Assembly (NCBI RefSeq): GCF_000233715.2
Contig: NC_021184.1
Span: forward strand, 1,334,501 to 1,398,500
Direction: 5' to 3'
Source of the DNA: Desulfoscipio gibsoniae DSM 7213
GTDB lineage: Bacteria > Bacillota > Desulfotomaculia > Desulfotomaculales > Desulfallaceae
Length of the DNA: 64,000 bases
Shown: positions 8,597 to 17,789 of the stretch, one piece after another
Numbering within the stretch: position 1 is the stretch's first letter
Layout: every line of letters begins with the position of its first letter
Position numbers and translations under genes: made by a program
Notes under the pieces: generated by a model
Told to the model about the DNA's origin: nothing
Databases searched by the model: none
The model's input: only the letters and a program-made list of their open reading frames with translations

Positions 8597-8721
8597 TTTT
8601 TCACCTCCCAACAGCGTCAATTTTACCATGAGCTAAAAAAAAATGCAAGCTTCGCCTGGTATACAGGCGGTTTTTTTGGTTAATCATAAATATAGGATAA
8701 AGAAAAGGAGGTGAAGTCAAA

Positions 8722-9063
8722 ATGACACAATGGATTGGACTGGCTATTCGCTTTGTTGTTTCAGCACTTGTATTAATTGTTGTTAGCTGGCTGGCCCCCG
8801 GTTTTGTCGTACAAGGTGGTTTTACCGGCGCTTTAATAGCTGCGGCTGTAATTGCGGTGCTGGGTTATGTGGCCGAAGCTTTACTGGGTGATAAAATTTC
8901 ACCGCAAAACCGCGGCATTGTGGGCTTTATTACCGCTGCCGTGGTGATTTACCTGGCGCAATTTATCATACCCAATCTGCTTAACGTAAGTTTGGTAGGC
9001 GCACTAATTTCAGCCTTTGTAATCGGGCTTATTGACGCCGTGGTACCGACAGTGCTGCGCTAA
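8722..9063 (+). CDS. Phage holin family 4 (DUF360-type) small membrane protein
   Basis: 113 residues that are almost entirely hydrophobic, four predicted helices with glycine-rich turns (ALIAAAVIAVLGYVAEALLG). It matches the widespread holin-4/DUF360 family of chromosomal small membrane proteins, which are not necessarily phage-derived. AAAGGAGGTGAAG precedes the ATG. It stands alone, with a strong terminator downstream, between rpsT and spoIIP. Function is not established. Confidence 0.8.
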   Translation: MTQWIGLAIRFVVSALVLIVVSWLAPGFVVQGGFTGALIAAAVIAVLGYVAEALLGDKISPQNRGIVGFITAAVVIYLAQFIIPNLLNVSLVGALISAFVIGLIDAVVPTVLR

Positions 9064-9153
9064 CGAACCGGGATTTGGCACAATCACAGTGCAATTAAAT
9101 CCAGCCGTTATTGTAACCGGTACGGTTAACCACTGGCCCGTTATAAGGCACCC

Positions 9154-9190
9154 TTAACCCCCGTTGTAAATCGACGGGGGTTAAGTCTTT
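9154..9190 (+). terminator. Rho-independent terminator after the holin-like gene
   Basis: TTAACCCCCGT (9154-9164) and ACGGGGGTTAA (9174-9184) form a perfect 11-bp stem with a 9-nt loop, followed by GTCTTTT. Confidence 0.85.
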
Positions 9191-9192
9191 TC

Positions 9193-9323
9193 GGGGGGCG
9201 GTTCTTTTGCTTCCCGGGCATCCTTTTGCCGGGTTGCCTGCCTATGGTAATAATCCCATGCGCCCGGGCATAGTATAAGACAGGTCTAAGACAAAGGGAG
9301 CAAGGGGACGGTTCTCTTGCTTC
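9193..9323 (+). repeat. Two REP-like palindromic copies upstream of spoIIP
   Basis: Two copies of a motif around GGGGACGGTTCTCTTGCTTCC: a degenerate one at 9193-9214 and a full hairpin at 9296-9323 in which GGAGCAAG pairs with CTTGCTTCC around GGGGACGGTT. This is the kind of palindrome linked to REP-associated tyrosine transposases, though none is in the window. They fill the 325-base stretch between the holin-like gene and spoIIP; no promoter is clear there. Confidence 0.55.
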
Positions 9324-9388
9324 CGTGCCAGCCGATGTAAAGGGTGTTGTGGTTCAAAATTTTGTTCGAGAGGATAAGGAGGGGTTTG

Positions 9389-10462
9389 ATGTACCCCGCG
9401 TATCACCATCGCTATCGTTGGTACAGGCTGCGCACCAGGTTAAGGCCAGGTATATATATAATGGTGTCGCTGGTTCTGTTTATCATATTAATTAATTGTT
9501 TGGTTGTTTTATCTCCTGCCTTAACCAGGGCCGGGCACGAGTTATTAAATGTGCTGCTGGCGTGGAACGACCGCGATCCCCGTGGGATTATTCGAGTGGC
9601 CGTGCCGGTAATGGCCTGGTCGGGCAGCCAAGAAGATGTTCCCCAGGTGGCGGGGCCGGGTGCTTTGACGGCACCACTGGCGCGGGTGTTTCGTCCTGAC
9701 CCGCAGCGCCCGCTGCATATTTTAGCTTATCAAATGCCCCTTATGGCCGAGGTAACCCAACCCGAAGAGCCGACTGCTTTAGTAATGGCTCCTGAAGCGG
9801 AACCGTTACCCGATCAGGAAGCGGCGCTGGACTTGCCGCCTCTTTCGGAGGAAAGCCTGGTGGCTATTTATAACACCCATACCGGTGAAACCTATGCCCT
9901 AACCGACGGTATGGAGCGGCTTACCGGTAAGCGGGGCGGGGTGGTAAAGGTAGCTGAGGCACTGGAAGATGAGCTGGAAAAAAAATACGGGCTGCGGGTA
10001 GCCCGCTCCGATGTCATTAATGATACCAATTATAACAGTTCCTACACAACTTCCCAGCAAACTTTACAAAAACTGCTGGAGGATAACCCGGCGGTTCAAG
10101 TGGTGCTGGATATTCATCGTGATGCCGGCAAGCCCCGGGAAGACAGCCTGGTCACTGTGGACGGGCAGCAGGTGGCTCCGGTGTTGATTGTGGTTGGCTC
10201 TGATGCCCGGTCTCCTTTCCCCACCTGGCGGCAAAACTACAGCTTTGCCAAAGAGCTGTCAGCTGAGATTGATAAACAATATCCCGGGCTATGCCTTGGG
10301 GTACGTATTCTGGAAGGCCGCTATAACCAGTTTTTGCATCCCGGGGCTGTGCTGTTGGAAGTGGGCAGTGTAAGTAATTCCACTGAGGAAGCGGTTCTTG
10401 CGGCACGCATGTTGGCCGGTCCCGTGGCGGAGATGGTTAAACGCAACTTGGATGCTGAATGA
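9389..10462 (+). CDS. spoIIP: Stage II sporulation protein P
   Basis: 357 residues. SpoIIP is the amidase/endopeptidase that, with SpoIID and SpoIIM, thins septal peptidoglycan during engulfment; it acts outside the membrane. There is one N-terminal membrane helix (about residues 25-45), a low-complexity linker, then the amidase domain: YNTHTGETY with zinc-ligand His, VVLDIHRDAG, and the closing LLEVGSVSNSTEEA with catalytic Glu. ATG at 9389 has AAGGAGGGG five bases upstream; the frame opens earlier at GTG 9344 without a good site. The usual neighbour gpr is absent. Confidence 0.95.
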   Translation: MYPAYHHRYRWYRLRTRLRPGIYIMVSLVLFIILINCLVVLSPALTRAGHELLNVLLAWNDRDPRGIIRVAVPVMAWSGSQEDVPQVAGPGALTAPLARVFRPDPQRPLHILAYQMPLMAEVTQPEEPTALVMAPEAEPLPDQEAALDLPPLSEESLVAIYNTHTGETYALTDGMERLTGKRGGVVKVAEALEDELEKKYGLRVARSDVINDTNYNSSYTTSQQTLQKLLEDNPAVQVVLDIHRDAGKPREDSLVTVDGQQVAPVLIVVGSDARSPFPTWRQNYSFAKELSAEIDKQYPGLCLGVRILEGRYNQFLHPGAVLLEVGSVSNSTEEAVLAARMLAGPVAEMVKRNLDAE

Positions 10463-10521
10463 GCATATGAATTTCTGCATTTGGCAATAATAAGCATTAA
10501 AAACATTAAAGCGGTGATGTT

Positions 10522-10854
10522 ATGCGGACACCAAGTAAACCCATGCTGTTCAGCCTGGGCATATGTATTGGCCTAATTTTTTTTAGCATAAATATTGCTT
10601 TAATAAATTTTAATCGCTTGGTGGTACCTGAGCAACCGTTAGTACTGCTTAATTGGCACGCAGATGGAGAAAAACTGGAAATTTGTTTATTGGGGGAGAC
10701 CCTGCGTCTGCCTAATTTTGGCGGCACCTGGCCTGGCTTGATGCAAAATATGCATGAGCAGGTCGGTATATTGTACAGCATTGGCCGGGATGAATTTATG
10801 CGCCGGCTGGACCCGGTGCAGCAAAAAGTACGGGAGAGCATTGGCTGGCCATAA
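10522..10854 (+). CDS. Small single-pass membrane protein of unknown function
   Basis: 110 residues, not recognised. One N-terminal hydrophobic helix (about residues 8-28, SLGICIGLIFFSINIALI) is followed by a soluble part of about 80 residues that would face outward, ending RRLDPVQQKVRESIGWP. It lies 59 bases after spoIIP on the same strand and is followed by a terminator, so it may be a sporulation-linked gene cotranscribed with spoIIP (inference from position). Confidence 0.65.
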   Translation: MRTPSKPMLFSLGICIGLIFFSINIALINFNRLVVPEQPLVLLNWHADGEKLEICLLGETLRLPNFGGTWPGLMQNMHEQVGILYSIGRDEFMRRLDPVQQKVRESIGWP

Positions 10855-10889
10855 GTAGATCGAAAAAGGCTTATTCATGTCAATAACTA

Positions 10890-10926
10890 CGCCCTTTGCC
10901 TGTAAATTTAGGTAAAGGGCGTTTTT
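10890..10926 (+). terminator. Rho-independent terminator closing the spoIIP unit
   Basis: CGCCCTTTGCCT (10890-10901) pairs with AGGTAAAGGGCG (10910-10921), one G-T wobble, followed by TTTTTC. Confidence 0.9.
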
Positions 10927-11056
10927 CTGATTATTTAGATTCATAGGGCAGGAAACAGCTATTTGGACAGCTAAATATATATATTATTAATATCCTGACA
11001 ATTCGATGATTGTCATAATTAACACGGTTTAGACAACAGGAAAGGGGCAAAAATAA

Positions 11057-11857
11057 ATGCAACAAATAAAAAGTCCACTGGATGTTTACAAGCTGCTGCC
11101 TAAATCAAACTGCCGGCAATGCGGCATGCGAACTTGTCTGGCCTTTGCCGATGCGGTATTTAAGGGCATTAAAAGTATTGGCGAATGCCCTCAAATGGAA
11201 GGCAGTGACAACCTTGATATTGATAGTCAGGTGACTAGACCCCAGGGTATTATCCAGCAACAGGAACAAATGCTACAACAATTAAAAAAGGAAATGGCCA
11301 GCGTGGATCTTGCTGTCATAGCCCAAAGATTGGGTGGTTCTTATATAGACGGCAAGCTGACCATCAAAATCCTGGGCAAGGACTTTCATGTTGATGGTAG
11401 TGGTAACGTTACCTCGGCTATTCATGTTAACACTTGGGTGACAGTGCCGCTACTCAACTATATAATAAGGTATAAGGGGGAAAACCTTTCTGGTAACTGG
11501 GTTGCATTCAGGGAATTAAAAAACGGTAATATCAGACAGCCGCTTTTTGAGCAGCGCTGTGAAAAGCCTTTACAGCAGATGGCCGAGCGTGATATGGATC
11601 TTTTTGAAGATTTAATTTCTGTTTTTGGCAAGCCGGCCAAGGATATCTTTTCTTCAGATATGGCATACATCCTGTACCCCTTGCCCAAAGTGCCCATAAT
11701 GATCAGCTACTGGGGGCCGGAGGAGGAAGGAATGGAGGCCAGGGTAAATATATTCTTTGACCAGGCAGCTCAGGAGAATCTCGACATAGAATCCATTCAT
11801 ATGCTCTGTAGCGGCATTGTAACCATGTTTGAAAAAATCAATGCCAGACATGGTTAA
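11057..11857 (+). CDS. Fe-S domain plus DUF3786 protein
   Basis: 266 residues. The N terminus carries a four-cysteine motif, CRQCGMRTCLAF then GECP, like the 4Fe-4S domain found in the corrinoid Fe-S protein of acetyl-CoA synthesis and related anaerobe proteins. The rest (from about residue 75) matches the DUF3786 type: GGSYIDGKLTIKILGKDF, WVTVPLLNYI, LYPLPKVPIMISYWGPEEE. Family members occur in anaerobes and are suspected to bind cofactors or act with corrinoid enzymes; function is not established. Single-gene unit with AAAGGGG before the ATG. Confidence 0.8.
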   Translation: MQQIKSPLDVYKLLPKSNCRQCGMRTCLAFADAVFKGIKSIGECPQMEGSDNLDIDSQVTRPQGIIQQQEQMLQQLKKEMASVDLAVIAQRLGGSYIDGKLTIKILGKDFHVDGSGNVTSAIHVNTWVTVPLLNYIIRYKGENLSGNWVAFRELKNGNIRQPLFEQRCEKPLQQMAERDMDLFEDLISVFGKPAKDIFSSDMAYILYPLPKVPIMISYWGPEEEGMEARVNIFFDQAAQENLDIESIHMLCSGIVTMFEKINARHG

Positions 11858-11897
11858 GGTTATGATATTTCTAAAAACTAATGTGGGGGATGTTTAA

Positions 11898-12098
11898 ATG
11901 CTGGTAATTGATCGTTTTGAAGGGGAATATGCTTTGATCGAGTACAGAAGAAGGATATTTCATATCCCTAAAATGTTGGTGCCTAAGGGTGTTAAACCGG
12001 GCGACGTTATCAACATCCAGATCAAAGTGGATCAAGAAGCTACTGAGCGTAGGAAAAAATCTATTGACCAGCTGGCCAATGAGGTGTTTTCTGAATAG
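11898..12098 (+). CDS. DUF3006 domain protein
   Basis: 66 residues, starting MLVIDRFEGEYALIE, the signature of the small DUF3006 family, which folds as a compact beta barrel. These proteins are repeatedly encoded just upstream of a ComEC-like metallo-beta-lactamase hydrolase, as here (15 bases apart). Role unknown. GTGGGGGATG lies upstream of the ATG. Confidence 0.85.
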   Translation: MLVIDRFEGEYALIEYRRRIFHIPKMLVPKGVKPGDVINIQIKVDQEATERRKKSIDQLANEVFSE

Positions 12099-12112
12099 AA
12101 AGATGGTGAATT

Positions 12113-13306
12113 ATGCCGCGGTATAGCATCAGAATAAGTAAATTATGGCCTGTTATTCTCATTACAGTATTTCTCTTACTGGCTGCCGGATGTAATGATG
12201 GGTCTATAACTCCAGGGCCCACGGGCCAGGAGTCCGGGCAAAACGGGTATCACCAATCAGCCGTGGTGCAAAATCCGGGAGATGCATCACCCGGCCGGCT
12301 AAAGGTTCATTTTCTGGATGTTGGTCAGGCCGATAGTATTTTGGTGCAATTACCCAATGAACAGAACATGCTTATTGACGCCGGCGATAATAATGACGGT
12401 GATACAGTGGTTGATTACTTGGCCAAAGCCGGTATTAAAAGGATTGATTATCTTGTGGGCACACATCCCCACGCTGATCATATCGGCGGTATGGATACGG
12501 TAATCAAGCATTTTACCATTGGTGAGGTATTTATGCCCCGGGTAACCAGCACCACCCGAACATATGAAGATGTGCTTACGGCAATAAAGGAAAAAAAATT
12601 AAAAATTACCACCGCCAAAGCGGGCCTTAAAATAGTGGATGACGGTTCCCTCCAAGTGGTAATGCTCTCCCCTCATGGCACGGAATACGCAGATATGAAC
12701 AATTACTCCGCAGTAGTCAAGGTTACTTTGGGCGAGGTCAGTTTCCTTTGCATGGGCGATGCTGAGGAACAGGCAGAAATGGAAATATTGGCGAGCAGTC
12801 TGTCTCCCCAGGCTGACGTTTTAAAAGTTGGCCATCATGGCAGCCATTCTTCAACTTCAGAGGCTTTTTTGCAAGCGGTGCAGCCCCAATACGCGGTTAT
12901 ATGCGCCGGTGTCGGTAATGATTATGGCCACCCGCATAAAGAAACCCTGACCAGGCTGCAAGGGGTCCAAATATTTAGAACTGACCTTGATGGTACGGTT
13001 GTCTTTGCAACTGATGGCCAGGAGATTAATGTAACTACTGGCAAACGTAATATTGATTCATCCGTGTCGCCGGGGGAAGCAGGTCTGGACAACGGCCAAA
13101 AAGACGGTGGCGCAAACGGACAAAATAACGAGCAAGTTTACGTGGATGATAACGGCCGGGGCTTGATTAAAGGGAACATAAACTCCAGGGGAGAAAAAAT
13201 TTACCATATGCCGGGTGGGGCCAATTATGACAATACTAAACCTGAGCAGTGGTTTAAAACCGAAGCTGAAGCCGTGGCCGCCGGGTTTCGGCCGGTGAAG
13301 GGTTAG
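12113..13306 (+). CDS. ComEC/Rec2-like metallo-beta-lactamase hydrolase, lipoprotein
   Basis: 397 residues. A signal peptide with lipobox (LLLAAGCND) predicts lipid anchoring outside the membrane. The catalytic domain has FLDVGQADS, the metal motif THPHADHIGG, a later GDAEEQAE segment and GHHGSHSS, all typical of the hydrolase domain of ComEC, which can act as an extracellular nuclease. The last 45 residues (GNINSRGEKIYHMPGG, WFKTEAEAVAAGFRP) form a small domain also seen at the end of secreted thermonucleases. A DUF3006 gene is directly upstream. Nuclease activity is inferred. Confidence 0.88.
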   Translation: MPRYSIRISKLWPVILITVFLLLAAGCNDGSITPGPTGQESGQNGYHQSAVVQNPGDASPGRLKVHFLDVGQADSILVQLPNEQNMLIDAGDNNDGDTVVDYLAKAGIKRIDYLVGTHPHADHIGGMDTVIKHFTIGEVFMPRVTSTTRTYEDVLTAIKEKKLKITTAKAGLKIVDDGSLQVVMLSPHGTEYADMNNYSAVVKVTLGEVSFLCMGDAEEQAEMEILASSLSPQADVLKVGHHGSHSSTSEAFLQAVQPQYAVICAGVGNDYGHPHKETLTRLQGVQIFRTDLDGTVVFATDGQEINVTTGKRNIDSSVSPGEAGLDNGQKDGGANGQNNEQVYVDDNGRGLIKGNINSRGEKIYHMPGGANYDNTKPEQWFKTEAEAVAAGFRPVKG

Positions 13307-13417
13307 CTATCTTCTTTACTGCTTGACGTATAACCCTCTTATAATGTCAACCCGTGCTGCCGGGAAAATGACGGTGACCTGGCTTGAAGAGCATAAACTG
13401 TGCCTTTTTATAGGTTC

Positions 13418-13446
13418 TTTTCACCTTTACAAGCAAATGCTATAAT
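13418..13446 (+). promoter_or_regulatory. Likely sigma-A promoter of lepA
   Basis: TTTTCA (13418-13423) and TATAAT (13441-13446) are separated by 17 bp, 40 bases before the lepA start. Confidence 0.5.
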
Positions 13447-13485
13447 ATGATGAATTGACCTTATTTAAGGAGAGAGGAATTACCG

Positions 13486-15300
13486 TTGGAAAGAAGACAG
13501 GATCGTATTCGTAACTTTTGCATCATTGCTCATATTGATCATGGCAAATCCACCTTGGCGGACAGGTTGTTGGAATATACCGGCGCGCTGACCCAGCGGG
13601 AAATGTCCGAGCAGGTGTTGGATAACATGGAGTTGGAGAGGGAACGGGGCATCACCATTAAATTACAGGCGGTACGCATAAATTACCAGGCCAAAGATGG
13701 GCGGGAATATGCTCTAAACCTTATCGATACGCCGGGACACGTTGACTTTACCTACGAGGTGTCCCGAAGCCTGGCCTCTTGCGAGGGAGCCCTGCTGGTG
13801 GTGGATGCGGCTCAGGGCATTGAAGCTCAGACGCTGGCCAATGTCTATCTAGCTATTGACCATGACCTGGAAATAATCCCAGTGATTAATAAAATAGATT
13901 TACCGGCAGCCGATCCCGAGCGGGTGAGAAGTGAAATCGAGGAGGTCATTGGTTTAGATGCCTCTGACGCTGTACTGGCTTCGGCTAAAACGGGGCAAGG
14001 CGTAGAGGAAATTTTAGAAAAAATTGTTCAGAAAATTCCCCCGCCCCGGGGTGATGAAAATGCTCCGTTACAGGCGCTGATTTTTGACTCTCATTATGAC
14101 TCGTATAAAGGTGTGATTTGTTACTTCAGGGTAATGGAAGGCCGCATCAAAAAAGGCTTACCCATTAAAATGATGGCTACCGGCAAAGAATTTGAGGTCA
14201 ACGAGGTAGGGGTTTTCAGACCAGCCCCGGGCTTGGTTGACGAGCTGAGGGCTGGCGAGGTAGGTTTTTTGGCTGCCAGTATTAAAAACGCCCGGGATTC
14301 CCGGGTGGGGGATACCATTACGGATGCCCGCCGTCCCGCCGTCGCTCCTCTGCCGGGCTATCGCCAGATTAAGCCAATGGTCTATTGCGGGCTGTACCCC
14401 GTGGAATCCAACGATTACGGTGATTTGCGTGATGCTCTGGATAAGCTCAAGCTAAACGATGCATCACTGGTGTATGAAGCTGAAACCTCTGAAGCCTTGG
14501 GCTTTGGATTTCGCTGTGGTTTTTTAGGGCTTTTGCATATGGAAATCATCCAGGAGCGTCTTGAACGGGAGTATGGGCTGAGCTTAATTACCACTGCTCC
14601 AAGCGTAGTATACCGGGTTAATACCACCGCCGGGGAAACGCTGGAGATTGATAACCCCAGCTTGATGCCGCCCAGCGGCAAAATAGTATCGATGGAAGAG
14701 CCCTTTGTGGCTGCAACTATTATGGTGCCCCAGGATTTTGTGGGGGCGGTGATGGAGATCAGCCAGGAGCGCCGGGGCGTTTACAAAGATATGGTTTACA
14801 TGAGTCAGAGCCGGGTGATGGTTAAATATGACCTGCCTTTAAGCGAAATTATTTTTGACTTTTTTGATCAACTTAAGTCACGTACCAGGGGTTACGCCTC
14901 TTTAGACTACGACTTGGCGGGCTACCGGCAGTCCAAACTGGTTAAAATAGATATTCTGGTCAATGAGGAGCCCCTGGATGCCCTGAGCTTTATTGTGCAC
15001 CAGGACAAGGCATATCAGCGGGGCCGGGCACTGGTGGAAAAATTGCGGAGTCTGATTCCCCGCCACCTGTTTGAAGTGCCTATCCAGGCTGCCATAGGTA
15101 ACAAGGTGGTAGCCCGGGAAACGGTGCGGGCTCGCCGCAAGGACGTGCTGGCCAAGTGTTACGGGGGTGACATTACCCGCAAGCGTAAACTGCTGGAAAA
15201 ACAAAAAGAGGGCAAAAGGCGTATGAAGCAGGTGGGTAACGTTGAAATACCCCAGGAAGCGTTTATGGCCGTACTGAATATTGGAGAGGATAAAAAATAA
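13486..15300 (+). CDS. lepA: Elongation factor 4
   Basis: 604 residues, membrane/ribosome-associated translational GTPase. G1 AHIDHGKST (about residues 14-22), the switch region [10 protein letters not shown]3 DTPGHVDF, G4 NKIDLP, and the LepA-specific C terminus with [30 protein letters not shown]. LepA acts on stalled or mispositioned ribosomes. TTG start at 13486, with AAGGAGAGAGG upstream. lepA-hemW-hrcA order is conserved in Firmicutes. Confidence 0.98.
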   Translation: MERRQDRIRNFCIIAHIDHGKSTLADRLLEYTGALTQREMSEQVLDNMELERERGITIKLQAVRINYQAKDGREYALNLIDTPGHVDFTYEVSRSLASCEGALLVVDAAQGIEAQTLANVYLAIDHDLEIIPVINKIDLPAADPERVRSEIEEVIGLDASDAVLASAKTGQGVEEILEKIVQKIPPPRGDENAPLQALIFDSHYDSYKGVICYFRVMEGRIKKGLPIKMMATGKEFEVNEVGVFRPAPGLVDELRAGEVGFLAASIKNARDSRVGDTITDARRPAVAPLPGYRQIKPMVYCGLYPVESNDYGDLRDALDKLKLNDASLVYEAETSEALGFGFRCGFLGLLHMEIIQERLEREYGLSLITTAPSVVYRVNTTAGETLEIDNPSLMPPSGKIVSMEEPFVAATIMVPQDFVGAVMEISQERRGVYKDMVYMSQSRVMVKYDLPLSEIIFDFFDQLKSRTRGYASLDYDLAGYRQSKLVKIDILVNEEPLDALSFIVHQDKAYQRGRALVEKLRSLIPRHLFEVPIQAAIGNKVVARETVRARRKDVLAKCYGGDITRKRKLLEKQKEGKRRMKQVGNVEIPQEAFMAVLNIGEDKK

Positions 15301-15356
15301 GGGGAAATGATATAGATGAGCTGTTTTTTGATTAAAAAATTGATACGGGATGTGTA

Positions 15357-16538
15357 ATGGTAAAATTTAGCAACACTAAAATGTTTTTCAATGGTTTGCC
15401 CACTGCTCTGTATATTCACGTACCCTTTTGTGTGCGTAAGTGTCCTTATTGTGATTTTATTTCTTATCCATATAATGAATCAGACGCCCGACATTATATC
15501 AACGGATTACGCCGGGAAATGGAGTTGCGGGATGGTGGTCAATATGATAAACGGTGGCATTTGTCCACCGTTTTTATCGGTGGGGGTACACCAACATGTT
15601 TATCAAACGTAATGCTTCTGGAAATAATAGCTTTAATAAAAAATCATTTTAATCTATTACCTGGCGTGGAATTTACTGTAGAAGCCAACCCCGGTACGGT
15701 GGATACAGGTAAACTTAACGCTCTGCGCAGGGCCGGGGTCAACCGGCTAAGTTTAGGAGCCCAGGCTTGCACTGAAACCACGCTGAGCACCTTGGGTCGA
15801 ATACACACACACAGGCAAACAGTGGCTGCGGTGCGGCAGGCCAGGGAAGCGGGTTTTTCTAATATCAACCTGGATCTCATCTTTGAGGTGCCGGGCCAGA
15901 CGCTCACCGAGTGGCAGTGCTGTCTGGAGCAGGTGGTGGCTTTACAACCCGAGCACGTATCCGCCTATGGTCTACAGCTGGAGGAGGGTACACCTTTAAA
16001 AGAATCGGTTGATAGTGGTAAATTGGTGCCCTGTGCCGAAGATACCGGCTTAGCCATGTACCGGAAGGCCATTGAAATTCTAAAAGCGGTCGGGCTGGAG
16101 CAGTATGAAATTTCTAATTTTGCCCGGCCAGGGCGGCAGTGCCGCCACAATCTGATTTACTGGTATAACGAAGGTTACCTGGGATTGGGCCCGGCGGCTC
16201 ACTCCTACGTCGGGGGGAAACGTATGGCCAACGAGTCCGGTCTGGCGGAATACAATTCCAAGCTTAGGGACGGGAAAATTCCGGTAGCCTGGACGGAACA
16301 GATTACTCCGGAAATAGATATATTTGAAACTGTTTTTTTAGGGCTGCGCATGAACTGCGGGCTGGATTTAGATCGCTTTAAACGGCGGTTTGGTGCGGAA
16401 CTTGATCATTTTTATCCCGGCGTAATGAATGCATTAATAGATAAAAGGTTCCTGGAACAGCGGGGCAACCATTTGCGCTTAACCGCAGACGGTTTGGCGG
16501 TTGCCAATGCAGTGATGAGTGAATTTGCTCCCTCCTGA
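15357..16538 (+). CDS. hemW: Heme chaperone HemW (radical SAM)
   Basis: 393 residues. Radical SAM cluster CVRKCPYCDF near residue 25 with the Cys-x3-Cys-x2-Cys spacing followed by Asp-Phe that marks HemW rather than coproporphyrinogen dehydrogenase HemN; then GGGTPTCLS and the family pattern LGPAAHSYVGGKR. HemW delivers heme to membrane respiratory proteins. ATG at 15357 gives about 12 residues before the usual LPTALYIHVPFC start, so a later start is possible. Confidence 0.93.
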   Translation: MVKFSNTKMFFNGLPTALYIHVPFCVRKCPYCDFISYPYNESDARHYINGLRREMELRDGGQYDKRWHLSTVFIGGGTPTCLSNVMLLEIIALIKNHFNLLPGVEFTVEANPGTVDTGKLNALRRAGVNRLSLGAQACTETTLSTLGRIHTHRQTVAAVRQAREAGFSNINLDLIFEVPGQTLTEWQCCLEQVVALQPEHVSAYGLQLEEGTPLKESVDSGKLVPCAEDTGLAMYRKAIEILKAVGLEQYEISNFARPGRQCRHNLIYWYNEGYLGLGPAAHSYVGGKRMANESGLAEYNSKLRDGKIPVAWTEQITPEIDIFETVFLGLRMNCGLDLDRFKRRFGAELDHFYPGVMNALIDKRFLEQRGNHLRLTADGLAVANAVMSEFAPS

Positions 16539-16544
16539 ATATTC

Positions 16545-16573
16545 TTGACAAATGAAATCACTAGTGCTATGTT
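16545..16573 (+). promoter_or_regulatory. Sigma-A promoter of the hrcA-grpE-dnaK-dnaJ operon
   Basis: Consensus -35 TTGACA (16545-16550), 17-bp spacer, -10 TATGTT (16568-16573). The CIRCE operator starts 12 bases downstream, in the transcribed region. Confidence 0.8.
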
Positions 16574-16584
16574 TTTAATAGATG

Positions 16585-16611
16585 TTAGCACTCGATTTGA
16601 GAGAGTGCTAA
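16585..16611 (+). promoter_or_regulatory. CIRCE operator
   Basis: TTAGCACTC (16585-16593), 9-nt spacer, GAGTGCTAA (16603-16611): a perfect CIRCE inverted repeat, the binding site of HrcA. It is 16 bases before hrcA, so the operon is autoregulated and induced by heat or misfolded protein through GroEL titration. Confidence 0.98.
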
Positions 16612-16627
16612 CAAGGAGGTGTCACAA

Positions 16628-17674
16628 ATGACCCTTGATGCCAGGAAAAAAAATGTTCTCATGGCCATTGTGCAGGATTACATTGCCACTGCGGAACCGG
16701 TTGGTTCACGGACCATTGCCAGGAAATATAAGCTGGGGGTGAGTTCGGCAACTATCCGCAATGAAATGGCCGACCTGGAAGAGATGGGTTATATTGAACA
16801 GCCCCATACATCGGCAGGGCGGGTACCTTCTGACCAGGGATATAGGTATTATGTGGATTATTTGATGAAACGCGAGGAGTTTAATTCAGAAGAAGCCAAA
16901 CTAGTGCTGAATGGTTACCTGACCAAAAAACAGGAAGTAGGCGATGTGCTGAGAAGTACCGGGCAGCTATTGTCGCAAATTACCAATTATACCGGAGTGG
17001 TTATGACTACTCACTACGGCAAGGGCAGGTTTAAACATATTCAGCTGGTTCACATGGGTGGGAGGCAGTCTATGGTTGTGGTGGTAACCGATGCCGGGGC
17101 TGTACATCACCGGATTATTGATATTCCAGAGAATATTGGGCCCACCGACCTGGATACCATATCCTCTGTATTGAATCATAAACTACAGGGTAAAACAATT
17201 GAAAATATACGTCTAACATTGATTAAAGAAATTTATTTCGAGCTGGCAAGGCAAAAACATATTTTGAATATGGCGATGGATGTAATTCAGGAGGGGCTGT
17301 CCCTGGAAAAAGGGGAAAAAATATATCTGGGCAGCATTTTTAATATTTTAAACCAGCCCGAATTCAATAATATAGAGAAGGTAAAAATACTGCTCAGCTT
17401 GTTGGAAAATGAACATGAGCTGGCCAATGTGATGGTTGATGTTTTCCAGGAGGAGGGCGTTACGGTACGCATTGGCGAAGAGATGGTGGACGGCCGGATG
17501 AGGGATTACAGCCTGGTAATGGGTACGTATCACATGGAAGGTAAGCCGGTGGGTAGTATCGGCCTCTTGGGACCCACCAGGATGGATTATGCCCGGGCCT
17601 TTGCCGTGGTGGAATACATGACGGATAATCTTTCAATGGTTATGGAAAGGCTGATACGCTGGCGAGGTAAATAA
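16628..17674 (+). CDS. hrcA: Heat-inducible transcription repressor HrcA
   Basis: 348 residues. N-terminal winged helix (ARKKNVLMAIVQDYIATAEPVGSRTIARKY), the ELGYIEQPHTSAGR-like loop (EEMGYIEQPHTSAGRVPSDQGYRYYVD) and the GAF-like C-terminal domain ending LLGPTRMDYARA. HrcA binds CIRCE; the operator lies in its own leader. ATG at 16628 has AAGGAGGT seven bases upstream; the GTG at 16619 overlaps that site. Confidence 0.97.
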   Translation: MTLDARKKNVLMAIVQDYIATAEPVGSRTIARKYKLGVSSATIRNEMADLEEMGYIEQPHTSAGRVPSDQGYRYYVDYLMKREEFNSEEAKLVLNGYLTKKQEVGDVLRSTGQLLSQITNYTGVVMTTHYGKGRFKHIQLVHMGGRQSMVVVVTDAGAVHHRIIDIPENIGPTDLDTISSVLNHKLQGKTIENIRLTLIKEIYFELARQKHILNMAMDVIQEGLSLEKGEKIYLGSIFNILNQPEFNNIEKVKILLSLLENEHELANVMVDVFQEEGVTVRIGEEMVDGRMRDYSLVMGTYHMEGKPVGSIGLLGPTRMDYARAFAVVEYMTDNLSMVMERLIRWRGK

Positions 17675-17789
17675 GCGTAGCTTTCAGGATTCGATATGAT
17701 AAATTTAATGATAAATTTAATATTAAACCACACTATGAGCATAAAAAACATGGTTTAACTTTGTAAGTGGTGGCCAAGGAGTGATGGAC

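Noticed and set aside
8722-9063. Prophage remnant because of the holin-like gene
   Set aside because: No other phage gene is nearby, and this family of small membrane proteins is common in chromosomes.
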